A DNA stretch of 64,000 bases from Cheiracanthium punctorium. Taxonomy: Eukaryota > Arthropoda > Arachnida > Araneae > Cheiracanthiidae. A program made the position numbers and the translations under genes. This document shows, piece by piece, positions 44,236 through 56,185 of this stretch; positions within the stretch are counted from its first letter, which is position 1, and every line of letters begins with the position of its first letter. Under the pieces are notes generated by a model. That model worked only from the letters and a program-made list of their open reading frames with translations. It made no database searches and was not told the DNA's origin. Where the stretch lies: NCBI GenBank assembly GCA_038373885.1, contig JAWZYV010006126.1, positions 513,501-577,500 of the forward strand, read 5' to 3'.

Positions 44236-46074
44236 AAAGAAATAAGAACAAAAGTGTAATTAAATTTTCACCAATAGAACTTAACGTTTTATCTTTTTAA
44301 CAGTCACATAACGCGTCTACTAAAAACTAAACATAAATACATATTTACCGCACTTCACAACAATTCATGCTAATCCACTAAGTGCCCTACTTCTCTAAAC
44401 TACAGAACGCATTTTTATTGAGTTTTTTAACTCGGAAAATTGAAGATAAAAGAAAAAAAAACACACTAAAGGAATGTTCTTAAAATGACTCTATCACGGT
44501 GCGCACGTAAATGCAAATTGCTCTTTATGAATACAAAGAGCATTTTACTCCGTTCTTGGGATTCATTTTTCAATGCAAATTGAAAGAAGATGTATTATTT
44601 TCCGGTTCATTACTTATGCAATACACCCTTCTTTACTTTTAGGAAAATGGAGGCTTTTTTATCTGTTATTTATATACCCCGGATATCATTATGCATTTCG
44701 GTCTTGGAATGGAAAAGATTTTTGTAACTTTCCTTTTCACTGATATATATTAATCCAAGTCCAAATTAAAAATCGATTAAAGTAACTTGGAATCCGTGAT
44801 TTAAGAATAAGAACTCATCTATGTATCTATAACAGTAAAATGTTCAGATTCAATCAGACACCAGAGGGCACTGAATCCACTAATAATGTTTGTCAATTTG
44901 CGCAGATTGTTTATTAATTTTATATGAATATTGAGTTTTAAAATAATAGTAAGTGAATTTTCTGCCCGAAAAAGAAGAAAACCCCAGTCACGTAGTTTCT
45001 TGTGGTGAAGCTATCGCGGGATATATCAACATAGGATTGTTTATCTTGTAGTTAGTTGAAGACGTTCATTGAAAAATGGAATAGTAAAATAATCACTTTT
45101 CAATAGGCTTTAAATAGGAAGATGTTAACAATTCGTTATAATCTTCTTTATGTAGGTTCAGAGAGAATTTTTTATCACATAGACAGAATTCAATAATTAT
45201 TTTTTTATTAGAAAGGAGGTATTTTAGGGGGTGGCTCCACATTAATTTGATGAAGTTCATATGATATTATCAATTAGAAAATAGGTAAAATATGTGTTTT
45301 AAAACCATTTACCCTAAAGGGTTCCAATATCAGTGGAGGCAAAAGTCGTCATGGTTAGCTGCTTTAGGTTATTTATTGTCACTTTTAACGAAATAAATAA
45401 GTCATTCAAAACTAAACCTAGCTTGACGATATTTTGTACATTGGCCGAGAAATTTGCCAAATCCTGCTGCTATTCAGCGAGAATGGTAGTGTCCTTTTTA
45501 ACAGAATTTTTTGTATATTCAGAGATATTTGGTAACCCGTAGACTGATTTCCATCATTCTTTTTTATAGGAAAGGGGGTACCTTAGAGGTGGTCCTTATT
45601 AATTTGGTTAAGTTTCGATGATGTGACCAACTGAAAAAATAATGGAACAGTTTAATTCTTATGAGCGCATAAAAGATACTTAGGGTATCGAAATATATAA
45701 GCGTTATTGTGACGTCGTTATGATAAACTAATTTGGTCGGTATCTTTTACAAAAAATCATACTTATGGGTTAATATACATGAAATATTTATAAACACGGT
45801 ATATTGCGTTTTAATCTGGCTGGCATGACTAAATAATGAAGGATGTGGAATGTTTGCCTTAAAAGTTTAAATGCTCCGTGGTTCACCAAAAGAAATATAT
45901 TTCCCAAAAGAGTTTATTAATCTGCAACATGTTTAATTTATTATGTCAAGGTCATCAAGGTTTTGACGGTTTCTAGTAGTTAGTTAGAGAAAGAAATTAA
46001 ATGTAAAAAAGAAACCGAAAAAATTAAGAGATTTGCCCGAGGATCGTGCACGTGCTCATAAAATTGATTTTATC
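44236..46074. other. Gene-free stretch with an internal duplication
   Basis: About 45180-45290 and 45560-45660 are imperfect direct repeats (ATTAGAAAGGAGGTATTTTA versus ATAGGAAAGGGGGTACCTTA, then GGTGG and ATTAATTTG), about 380 bp apart. No coding motif. Confidence 0.5.
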
Positions 46075-46235
46075 GCCAGAACTTGACCAAATTAATGTGT
46101 GACGAGCTTTAAGGCCCACCCTTTCTAATAAAGAAAGTATCATCGAAATCGGTATACGTAAGAAAAATTACTTTTGAATAAACATAAAAAAAAGAATTAA
46201 GAGCCTCGTTTTTTGAAGTCGGTTAAAAAGAAATA
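46075..46235 (+). repeat. Possible decayed retroelement 3' end
   Basis: AGTATCATCGAAATCGGTAT and a closing GAAGTCGGTTAAAAAG resemble 3' ends of a widespread arthropod interspersed repeat. No frame or duplication to confirm. Confidence 0.3.
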
Positions 46236-46393
46236 TTCTGGAGAGGTAATGGTTATTGCTGACGTCTGCAGTGATAATAAATTTCCGGTATTGGTGGGGT
46301 AGTGAGGGATGTATTTCTTTTTTTAAACAATCTATTTATATATTACACTAAGGTATATGGTAACAAATTCAACGATATTTCTACGCTGCGAAT

Positions 46394-46576
46394 CAAGGGC
46401 GGATTAAAGGAGGGGCGGCTGCGAGGTTGACCGCCCCCCTCCGAGAAAAGAGAAATTAATGTAAAAGATCCTATTTTGCTCCCATAAAATGGATGTATAT
46501 GTTAATCTTCTAACTAACCGACCCCCCCCCCCCTTACTTTCTTACTTACTAACAAACTTTCATTAATCCGCCACTG
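46394..46576. mobile_element. hAT-type MITE with GGCGGATTAA ends
   Basis: Perfect 8-bp duplication CTGCGAAT at 46386-46393 and 46577-46584. Ends CAAGGGCGGATTAA and TTAATCCGCCACTG. 183 bp with inward G/C runs. Confidence 0.95.
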
Positions 46577-46644
46577 CTGCGAATGGGAACAGCTAGATAT
46601 AAACCTTAGCGGGTTCTTTTCCGTCTTGATAACATCACTAACCG

Positions 46645-47028
46645 CAGGCTCGGACTAGCTCCTTTGGGGGCTCTCGGTTAGAGATTGTAAAGAGGCCCCT
46701 TACTGGAATTTTAGAATATGTAATATTTGAAAATTAGGCTTCTGTGCCTAGAAACCACATTTAACTATTTTAAAGCTATTGGGGCCCCGAAGAGTCAGGG
46801 GCCCTTCTCGAGCCCAGAGGTCTGTGTGGTCCTCCTCTCCACCCCTGTGTAAAAACGCAAGAATTCTCAGAAATAAATAATCAAATTTCTCTTATATTTT
46901 ACACTGATACATGTCAAATTACTTTAACAATAAAGTACTATATCCATTTTTGAGAGACCTCTCCGGGGCCCCCTTGGGATGGGGCCCTCGGCAATCGCCT
47001 ACCAGCCGACCTGGCCAGTCCAGGCCTG
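46645..47028. mobile_element. hAT-type element with CAGGC-type ends, diverged relative of 29343-29790
   Basis: Ends CAGGCTCGGACTAGC and GGCCAGTCCAGGCCTG. Flanks ACTAACCG and ACTCATCG match at six of eight. Internal GGGGCCC blocks recur near both ends. Confidence 0.8.
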
Positions 47029-47261
47029 ACTCATCGTCAACTTCGCCAGGTTAAATTATTTGCACCAAATGCCGTTAAAATAACCGAAGTAATAAACATA
47101 AAAGAAGATACGAGGTTGCTGTCTTTGGAACAAAGCACATTTTAGCACATTTTGTTAACTAAACGATAAGTATGAGCAGGGAAATGGGTCAAATACATAT
47201 TTACACAGGAGGTATAAAATTTACAATGTCTATTAAAAATTTATAAGAACAATTTATTTTG

Positions 47262-47535
47262 GGTATATTCCTTTCGCCACATACGCATAATAGATAGAAT
47301 TCCAAATGGGGAAGTGCAGTGCCAAGTTTGCTTTTATTTCGCCATTTTGCGCTACGCCACATTCGCTCTACTAATTGTGTATCAGTTCCATTAATTGGAT
47401 CTACGAAATTATATCGGTGATAGATAGTTAAATGATCAGAACCAGCATCATTTGATTCATTATGATTATTTGAACAAAATTACTCCCTTATCTAGGACAA
47501 ATTCAATCGCGTCCTTTTCAGAACTAGGTAAGTCC
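47262..47535 (-). pseudogene. Merlin/ISXO2-like (IS1595-type) transposase scrap
   Basis: On the minus strand, H-L-T-I-Y-H-R-Y-N-F-V-D-P, then T-D-T-Q-L-V-E-R-M-W-R, then L-P-H-L-E-F-Y-L runs open for about 68 codons from about 47468 down to 47265. The order (N-F-V-D-P, T-Q-x-x-E-R-x-W, then a hydrophobic block) is the C-terminal part of IS1595-like DDE transposases, including Merlin; the E of E-R-x-W would be the last catalytic residue. Just upstream, in another frame, D-A-I-E-F-V-L-D-K-G-V-I resembles the N-terminal start of such proteins, as if the middle had been deleted. Too short to classify further. Confidence 0.6.
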
Positions 47536-47557
47536 TAGATTGTTAAATACTATATAT

Positions 47558-48512
47558 TTTACTAGCCGCCTCAGGCGACCACTTGTTTCGCCATCTTAAT
47601 AAATCTTGTTCGGAGAGAATCCTGTTCCTCACCGGTTTCCTTGGCATTGAAATATCTCAGATTCTGAATGGAATTTAAAATTAAGATGGTTACAAACAGG
47701 GGTTGCCCTAGGGTAAGTGGCGCTCCCTGCTAACGTAAAAAAGACGCCCCTTTTTATGCTCTACTTAGTATTTGAGTTCGAAATGACGCCCCTTCGACAT
47801 AGACGCCCCGATGCGATGCTTAACTTGCTTACCGTGATAAAAATATACAAAAAGGTACTAATTTTTTTCGTCCTTTATTAATTCTGAAGAGCTTCTGGAT
47901 ATATTGGCCGTTATCAAAAAGCGGAAAAAAAGTAAGAAAATTTGAAACACTTTCAGATTTTAAATACGCACTAAGTGTTATTTATTAAAATCGTATCATA
48001 ATCCATGCGTCTTCCCTATATCATTATTCATGAGTGTGATTAAACAAAATTAAAATTGATATTTCTAACATCCTTTTTCTGGATGTAATACAATAGAAAT
48101 GGAATGGGAAAAAGCTGCGAAGAAAAATGCACAGTTCGAACTGAATGAAAGTTTCAAAAACTTATTCAAATGTATTCCTTATTCAAGTCAGGCGTAGCAG
48201 ACGATAAAATGACGTTTAGTCATTTAGCATCATTTAACGATATTCTATAAGTTTGCGCCATCTGCCGACAACTCTGTAAAATAAAAACTCATTTGTATAT
48301 ATATATATATATATATTTTGGATAAAAGATAGTTTTTTTTTCTATATTATAGGAACAGTGTTTTTTTTTCGCACGATAAGTAATCTATATGTTAAGACAG
48401 GACTTTAACTGTCTTTATTCCAAATTTCATTCAAATCCGTCACACCGTTTCAGCATGAAAGAGTAATAAACATACATACAAACGTTGACCTTTACATATT
48501 AGTAGGATAATA
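47558..48512 (+). repeat. Interspersed repeat with ACTAGCCGCC start and TATTAGTAGGAT end
   Basis: The start (TTTTACTAGCCGCCTCAGGC) and end (CAAATTTCATTCAAATCCGT, AACATACATACAAACG, ATTAGTAGGAT) are of a kind common in arthropod genomes. A HINE-like tail (47936-48045) lies within. Class and continuity uncertain; a (TA)n tract is at 48297-48316. Confidence 0.4.
47936..48045 (-). mobile_element. HINE-like element, tail only
   Basis: On the minus strand: CACTCATGAATAATGATA, then GGAAGACGCATGGATTATG, ATACGATTTTAATAAATA and GTGCGTATTTAAAATCTG with AAAGTGTTTCAAATTTTC. Matches the last 130 bp of the 21.8- and 56.7-kb copies. Confidence 0.75.
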
Positions 48513-48544
48513 TACAATCAAAGATATACAGCGTTTAAAAAGTT

Positions 48545-49075
48545 TTCAAGTGCGCTCTGTTATTTCCTGTTTCTTTTATATTATTGTAACCAGGGATATA
48601 CGTATTAAATAATGTCACCAGACGATAAAAACAACAGGTTACTAACTTTGGCACATTAACACTGGAGTTATTAAAACGGAAAATTACCCATTAGCGGAAC
48701 CATGGAGCTCATGAGCGACGGAACGCAGCGCACTGCACTAATTTAAGAAAGCTCCCAGCTGCTGTAATTAAGAAATTTGTATAACACATTACCACTATCT
48801 ATAAAACTATTTTTATAATTTTTATGATGAAAATGATACCAATTATGTCTTTTCATACAAATTGCTAAGTCAGAACTTGGCATGGCCACAGTGGGCTTTT
48901 ATGATGATGCCCATCATTTGTTTCAATCCTAACCTAAATAAATTTATTGAAAAATACTACTAAAACAAAGAAACACGGTTTTCCTTGAAATAAGTCCAAT
49001 AATTTGGTCAATACTGTAATAAATGTAAAGACCAGTGAGGTATGGGTGGCAAAGCTGGTCTTCTTAACGGCTAGT
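48545..49075 (+). repeat. Paralogous segment Z, copy 2 (no MITE, no retroposon)
   Basis: Aligns in order with 35560-36715 and gives the empty sites for two insertions there. It has about 95 bp of its own at about 48661-48756 that the other copy lacks. Confidence 0.8.
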
Positions 49076-49324
49076 AAGAATGAAATATTTGAAATTTTCA
49101 CATTTTACTTTGCTATCGCTAAGTGAAAATGGTGAAAATCAAATTTATGTTTCAAGAATTCAAAGTTAGAAAATAAAACAACGGTTATGTATTTTCGCTC
49201 GAGTGCAGAAAAAAAGGTACAATTGATTGTCCTCAAAGAAGGACGCTGGCTATTAATGGGTTAAAAAAAGTACCGTAGCGGGATAGTTTACTTAAATTTT
49301 CGTTATGCCGTGATAAATGGAAAA
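49076..49324. other. Short gene-free stretch
   Basis: Nothing recognised. Confidence 0.5.
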
Positions 49325-49440
49325 AAAAAGACAGTTGTGTTGGAAAGCGTTTTATAATCGATGCCCTTCACATGATTCGTCTTACTTGATATTTATTTTT
49401 TTAATTTTCTAGATCATTTCGCACTCTTCTACCACGATAC
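49325..49440 (+). repeat. Dispersed repeat family Y, copy 2
   Basis: GACAGTTGTGTTGGAAAGCG then TTTTATAATCGATGC and a TGATTCGTCTTACTTG block; matches 27.5 and 63.7 kb. Confidence 0.7.
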
Positions 49441-50930
49441 ACATTTTACTTTCCGCTGGAAATGCATTATTGACAGTTCAGAGTGTCTGTAGAATGCCTG
49501 GGTTCATGTTTCAAAAATCGGATCGCATTTCAAGTTTTTGAAACAAACATATTGCACTTTTCTATGGAATTCAAAAGCACTTCGCTGAAGATTTTGAGAA
49601 AATGTATTTTGAGAGACTGACATGGATATTTATTTATTTTTTTTTTTTTTTACCCATTTGAAAAACAGCTTTTAGGTAGAACGTGAAAGGAAAATATTTG
49701 TGAGAAAAGAAACATTAGTAATTGTATACTTTTGCGTACGTATTGCTGTTCCTGTCTGTTCCTATGAACTTCTGAATATTTGAAAATTTTGCTGCAGACA
49801 TGAAATATACGTAAATAAAATATATGTGAACATATATATATATAAGTAGAGTAAAAATGAAAGAACAGGAGGAGAGGGTGAATTTTCATAAAGAGCATGC
49901 GAATTTTTTTGAGAAAGACTGACAAAAGTAATGTAAATAATAAATAAATGTTGACAGGTGTAAAAACATGAAAATACTTTGGATTGCTTTTGTCTGTGTA
50001 CTAGTATGCTTTTTAATTGTACATACTATATATTTTAAAAGTCAGTATGTTTTGCAAAAACATGGGCAGTAACCTCCTCCAGACCAGCTTTCACTTCCTC
50101 TCTAAAAAAGAGGAGTTTTCGTGTTCTAATTGGCGAAGAGAGAAAAGAAAAATATCGCTTAACTTTCATTAATAGCAAATACCAAAAGTACAAAAACGTA
50201 TGAGACATTAATGAGAGTGAAAAAGTTTCTGAACTCCAAAATTCGCTAAATAATGAAGCATGGTGATGTTCTTATGTTACGAATTATGAGGGGGATCTCT
50301 ATTTTAAGGTTTATTTTAATGTTCTACAGGTGGAATAATTAAAGTTTGCACTTTGTGGTATGCGAATTGGTTAATAGAGAGCGAGTTTAAAATATTAACT
50401 AAAATTTGCCCTGGTTAACATAAGGGTTTGGAAATTTCTTGTCAAATATGGGACAGAAACGCGAAAAATTTCTTCTTCAAAATTATAATTTTGAAGAAGC
50501 AATTATACGTACGCAAATAATTTTCTTCAAACAGAAGTCCCATAAGAAAAAAAACACAAAAATTTCTAAATCCTTTACGAAAAATATGGCTTTGGGGTGA
50601 GTCAGGAACTGCCCTAGTAAGTACCCATATTAAGCTTAATACGCCTAAAACCACGTTTCGATCCATAGAAAACTTTCTATTTTTTAAACGAAAAATATTT
50701 TGAGCTGTTGATTTTTTCATTTTATTCATCAGTTGCAAAAACTTTTACGATAAAAATGTCTTTCTTGCTTATACTCTTTTTCAATATTAAATGATACGCA
50801 TGCAAACTTCGGAATTTCCTGACACCTGACATCTGAGGTCAGACACCTGGAATGGATTTAAAATATGTAGCTACGCCTTTCGAAACTCTGCGGTGTCTTA
50901 GTGATTATTTGTGTTTTGTAATTCTATATA
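49441..50930. other. Gene-free stretch
   Basis: Minus frames of 90-98 codons at 49650-49925 and 50442-50738 have no domain I recognise; the first spans a poly(T) and a (TA)n tract. Inverted AAATTATAATTTTGAAG near 50480 is a small hairpin. Confidence 0.45.
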
Positions 50931-51850
50931 ACACTGAAGAGCCCCAAAAATTGGTACACCTGCCTAATATCGTGTAGGGCCCCCACGAGCACGCAGAAGT
51001 GTCGCAACACGACAGGGCACGGATTCGATTAATGTCTAAAGTAGTGCTGGAGGTAATTGACACCATGAATCCTACAGGACTGTCCATAAATCATTAGGAG
51101 TAAGAGGGGGTGGAGATCTCTTCTGAACAACACGTTGCAAGGCATTCCAGATATGTTCAATAATGTTTATGTCTGGGGATTTTGATGGCCAGCGGAAGTG
51201 TCTAAATTCAGAAGAGTGCTCCTGGAGCCACTCTGTACCAATTCTGGACGTGCTGAAATTCCCCAAGTCCGTCGGAATGCACAATGGACATGAATAGGTT
51301 CAGGTAATCAGACAGGATACTTACATACCTGTCACCTGTCAGAGTCGTATCTAGACATATCAGGGGTTCCATATCACGCCAAACGCACACGCCCCATACC
51401 ATCACAGAGCCTCCACCAGCTTGAACAGTCCCCTGTTGACATGCAGGGTCCATGGATTCATGAGGTTGTCTCCTTACCCTTACACGTCCATCAGCTCGAT
51501 TCAATTGGAACCGAGACTCATCAGACCAGGCAACGTGTTTCCAGTCATCAACAGTCCAATGTCGGAGTTGACGGGTCTAGGCGAGGCGTAAAGCTTTGTG
51601 TCGTGCAGTCAACAAGGGTAGACGAGTGGGCCTTCGGCTCCGAAAGCCCATATCGATGATGCTTCGTTGAATGGTTCCCACGGTGACACTTGTTGATGGC
51701 TCAGCATTGAAATCTGCAGCGATTTGCGGAAGGGTTGCACGTCTGTCACGCTTAATGATTCTCGTCAGTCGTCGTTGGTCCCGTTCTTGCATGATCTTTT
51801 TCCGGCCGCAGCGATGTCGTGGATTTGATGTTTTACCGGATTCCCGTACG
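50931..51850 (-). mobile_element. Tc1-like transposon, 5' part truncated
   Basis: The 3' end CACTGAAGAGCC lies next to TATATA at 50929. The element runs to about 51850, where the coding sequence breaks off into an unrelated repeat end. A full element of this type would continue by several hundred bases, so the N terminus and one inverted repeat are gone. Confidence 0.85.
51072..51840 (-). pseudogene. Tc1-family transposase, missing N terminus and second catalytic D
   Basis: On the minus strand: R-D-Q-R-R-L-T-R-I-I-K-R-D-R-R and T-I-Q-R-S-I-I-D-M-G-F (second DNA-binding helix-turn-helix, about 51792-51620), S-D-E-S-R-F with the first catalytic D near 51515, G-G-G-S-V-M-V-W, and S-P-D-I-N-I-I-E-H-I-W with the closing E near 51165. 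The Q-D-N block expected after L-G-E-F is absent: a deletion near 51255 joins L-G-E-F-Q to sequence in another frame. Otherwise the frames are well preserved, suggesting a fairly recent copy. Confidence 0.9.
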
Positions 51851-52045
51851 GAACCCGTGTTGCTAGTGAAGTTTGTTTTAACAGAACTATCCTACAACGC
51901 GTGGATGGGAGTTGTTGACATAAAACGCAACCTACATCATGATGCGTTCGTTTGCGCCCATGCTTTCCTCTGTGAAATTGTCTTCTTTTCCTATTCCCTA
52001 CCTCCATACAACATATTGATGATGAATTAAGAATCACCCTGTATA
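51848..52045. repeat. End of a further repeat, TATACAGGGTGATTC terminus
   Basis: Ends GAATCACCCTGTATAT at about 52030-52045, a terminus type like the GGGTGTCC family. The other end was not found; the Tc1 copy abuts it. Confidence 0.4.
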
Positions 52046-52339
52046 TTAATTATATTTTTAGAGATATATGCTACCGCAATTTCCTTTAAATATTCGGTAT
52101 TGAACATGAATTTAGAACATTAATATCTAACAATTTTCTGATTAAACAATTGTGGCTAAGCAAAAATGTTTAATAAAAAACTTATAAGAATTTATATTCA
52201 TTACCCTGAAGTATACTCTACGTAAAAACCATAAATATTTTAAATATTAAAATAAGTAAGCACGTTCATTTTGGAAAAATGAACATAATTTTTCATAGCA
52301 AAGGAATATATATTTACACATTTTTCATTCAAAATCTGA
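52046..52339. other. Short AT-rich gene-free stretch
   Basis: Nothing recognised. Confidence 0.5.
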
Positions 52340-52615
52340 TTGCAAAATATTTCGCTCATACTGCTGAATGAGGCTATATTGATCAACGGTTGTGTCAGTC
52401 ATTTCCATTCTTCCGAAAGCGTCGATTATTACGCCTGAAGGGTCTTTGGAAGGGGTAGCTGACATGCAATGGATCTTTATAGAGCATTCCATAAATGCTC
52501 TATGGGATTGAGGTCTGGTGACTTCGTTGCCACAATATACGATGAGTACCCTGCTCTTCCAGATAATTGTAAACTTTGTTACTTTAAAATTTTGGACACC
52601 AGTGTATATAGCAGT
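52340..52615 (-). pseudogene. Second Tc1 remnant: transposase C terminus and one end
   Basis: On the minus strand, S-P-D-L-N-P-I-E-H-L-W-N-A-L is encoded at about 52530-52488, followed by stops. TATACACTGGTGTCCAAAAT at 52615 downward is a Tc1-type terminal repeat. Only about 80 bp separate the terminus from the C-terminal motif, so most of the gene is deleted. Confidence 0.75.
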
Positions 52616-55600
52616 ATAATAAGGTAAAATTAACTAGTCTCGGATCACTCACTTACTCGGGTCCTTTGCTTGAGTTATCATAATCCTAATCACCTTAGAT
52701 TCAAACGTTTCTGACAAAGCCTTTTTGTGGCATAGTGATTATGCTCCTGAGCTCTCTCGCTTTAGTCCCAGGGGTAGCCCATTGAATTCATTTAATAAAT
52801 TCAGAATATCTCTAAGAAAATCTCGGAAGTATACTACAGTGGTAGGACTGAGATTTTTGCGTAGAAATAAGACGGAACAAAAAAACAGAAATGAGTTCGG
52901 GGTCACCGAATGGCCACTATACTGAGTATCACACTCCTCATGTGTATGAAAAAGGCATGAATAATTCAAATTAAACGCAGACGAAACCAAAGAGCTCAGC
53001 TACTTAAATAACAAATAATAATGTAAACAAAAAATTGATCATGACGAAGTAACGTCAAATTTTCAAAAATATTAATGAACTTTCGAAGAAAGCACTTTAC
53101 TAAAAGAGACAGTTAAAAAATCCATTTCATTGCTCTGTTGAAATTTTCTAGGACACGACCATTTTCTATGAAATTCAGTTAAAAATTCAGACTAAAATTT
53201 CAAAACGTCAAGCAAAGTAACAGTTAACAGGTGCTTGAAGACGATATTTGCAGAACCACAATATCCAACCCCTGCAGGTGTGCTCTACCCCTCTTAGACA
53301 TTTGCAACCCTGTTAAGATTGCTGAAGCGCCGTGTATAAAATTTTTAATTGGTTCAGTTCTTTATCTATTTAGATAAACCAATAACATATTATAACTTTC
53401 ATCCTCGTGGGAGACATTTCAATCAACTTTGATAAAAATATGTTAAAAAAAAGATAATCCATTTTGTGCCCTTAAAATAACTTACTTGAAATAAGCTAAA
53501 AGTCTACATAATATTTTTAATTACTGTCAAAAGATCCCCAAGACAGCATCCGATATCGCACTTTTAAAGTAAGGCAGCAAGTGACACTTTGCGATGAATT
53601 TTTAATCTAAGTAATTTCATATTTTTTTTTTTCTGGCAAGTGGCAATTAAGAAAAAAGAAATAGAAGGGTAATATTTCTTTCGCATTTGGCAGAAAAAAT
53701 ATGGATAGAGTTAATTAATTTTAAAATATACAGCTGATATTGTCCTGATCGAGGATTACTTTTTTCAGTTATTGTTTGTGTCTGTAGTGCAATTTTATAA
53801 AAAATAGTTGAGAGTAAAGTGTTCCTTTTCCTTCACATGCTATTTTTTAAAAAGATATTTTTTGTGCGTAGTATTTTGAGATCAAAAGTGCTTCACTTCT
53901 TAAACATTCCTTGTTAAATATTTTCTTCCACATCCACTGATAAACAGTTCTCCCAAGTAAGTCAAATTTATTACCTGTGTTTTACGAGCAGTCATAATTC
54001 TCAGTAAATTCTAATTAAAACAAGGTCTTGCATGTGCGATGTATTTGATTAAATTATTTTTAAAAGGCATAGTATAACAAAATTGTGTAGGAAAAGAGTT
54101 TTATCAATTTTATTAGCATATTTATATCTTTCATTAAAAGATATTAACAGTTTTGGTATTTATGATTGAAAAGTTCGTCAGTTTTTAATTCTAAGCGTTA
54201 AAAGTTGTTCAATAATTTCAAGCTTAGATGTTTTGACCTAGCACGCTCTCTAGAGTTTATTTCAAGCAGTACCCGCTGCATACATATAATTAAAATTTTT
54301 TTTGAAAAGTAACTGAAAATATCTTTATGAGTTAGGTGGAGAAGCCCCAGAGAAAACTCGCATTAACACTTCAAAAACAAAAGTTTATTTACACGCCCTG
54401 AAAAGTAATATAAATGTTAATATCACGTGTATTTCACTTTGTGAGTATGAAAAGAAGCTCTTACATTGTGGCGAGATTCTTATTATGATTTTTTAAAAAA
54501 CTCTTTTATTCATTCCTGGATGAATCCAAATTTTGAGAATTTTTCGTTCCAGTTGAAGTATTGGAACAACAACAACAACAACAAAAAAATATTGGTTAGC
54601 TTTTCTACCCGAAAATTGTCAAAATATAACGAAAAATATAGTGTTGGATAATTTTTCATGATAAGAAAATCCATTAGTTTGAAGCTCAAAGACAGATTGG
54701 TTGGTTTAAAAAAAATAGAAGTGTTCATCTTTTTCACTTTTTTTTCTCTTTTTTTTTTCATATTGATTTTACAAATACGGGAGTACTTGTGTTCCGTATT
54801 AGTTTTTTTTAAAATTAAAACAAAAACAAAAACGTTGCATTTCTTTAACACTACAATTCTAGTTCTCAACTACGCCAAAAATTCGTTTTTTCTTCATTAA
54901 AAATTAAATATGTAATGTCATCCACATGGCCTGCCCCATAGGTATAGTTTCCAAATTCTAAATTATCTAGTTTAAAAATAAGTGATTTTCTCTCCACTTT
55001 TTTTTCTAACATTGAATATTTATGTATGAAGAATATCAAACACAAAAAGAATGAAATCAAATAAAAGTCACCGCAAAAAGTGAATTAAAAATCTGTCCAA
55101 AAGATTACATGTTAACCACATGGCTAAAATGTAAATCTTCTTTTCTCCATGAGATTTCATTTTATAAATGGCAACACGTTTTTTTTAAAAAAAGAAGCAT
55201 TGGAAGCTGCTCATTCTGACAAAAATTGCAATCGTATGTATGGAAAATCGCAAAATTCCTGTTTTATTATCATGGGGAGCTCTATGTTAAACGCGGGACA
55301 GCAATTTAAACTTTTTTCATACCTCATCATTTTTTAAAAATCTGTGATTGTTTTTTCAGCTAAAACTATCTCTGTATTTAAAATATATGGGTTCTTTTCT
55401 TATTTTCAATGCACCGAATTTTTCTATTTGCTTCATCAGGGGAGCGCGCGTCTATACGCGCGTTTAAAATACGTACGTCAGCGCAGCATTATACTTCTAA
55501 TTACGAAAATTTTCCCCATAGAACCAGTTACGTTTTATACCACATAATTTATGAGGGAATATGTATTTTTGAAAATTGGGAATATAACTCTATGATGCCT

Positions 55601-55774
55601 GCATACATAATATTTCACATTTTTTAGCACCAGAGTGCTATTAATTTCTCCCAGGTTTTTTGTGTAGACACTTTTTCCTACAATTAGCCTGTCAAGTCAC
55701 TTTTCAAATGTGTGTTTTTTTTAATGAATTATGTGGGTTTTTTTTTTACAAATATATTTCGAGTATAGCTAGAA
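52616..55774. other. Gene-free stretch of about 3.2 kb
   Basis: Frames of 60-119 codons occur (52725-52990, 54510-54900, 55149-55627), often overlapping on opposite strands and AT-driven. None shows a motif, and I see no element ends. (AAC)n at about 54566-54583. Confidence 0.45.
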
Positions 55775-56185
55775 AACACCTGGCGAATATTGTAAAATAG
55801 TTTTAGTAGGTGATTTTAAAATAGATTTTAATTCCGAAGAAGTGTTTTATAGAACAGCGAATACAAATACGGTACACTGATAGATTATGATACACTTTCC
55901 AAATGGTATTTATAATGGTGAAGTATAGTTTGACTATGCCTGGCGAAAATTGTTAAACAGTTTTGGTAGGCGATTTCAATATAGATTTCTATTACGAAGA
56001 AGTGTTTTATGGAACAAGGAAGGAAAACACGGTACATTCATGGATTAGGATGCCCATTCCATACAGTATTTAAAATGTCTACGGGATATAGTTGGAATAT
56101 GCCTGGAGAAGATTGTAAAACAGTTTCAGTAGGCGAGTTTAAGATAGATTTCGATTCCAAATATGTGTTTTACGGTACAAGCAAG

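Noticed and set aside
52725..52990. Opposing frames of 66 and 83 codons as a host gene
   Set aside because: They are mirror shadows of the same DNA, with no recognised domain.
54510..54869. 119-codon lysine- and phenylalanine-rich minus frame
   Set aside because: Composition follows A/T runs; a plus-strand frame overlaps it; no motif.
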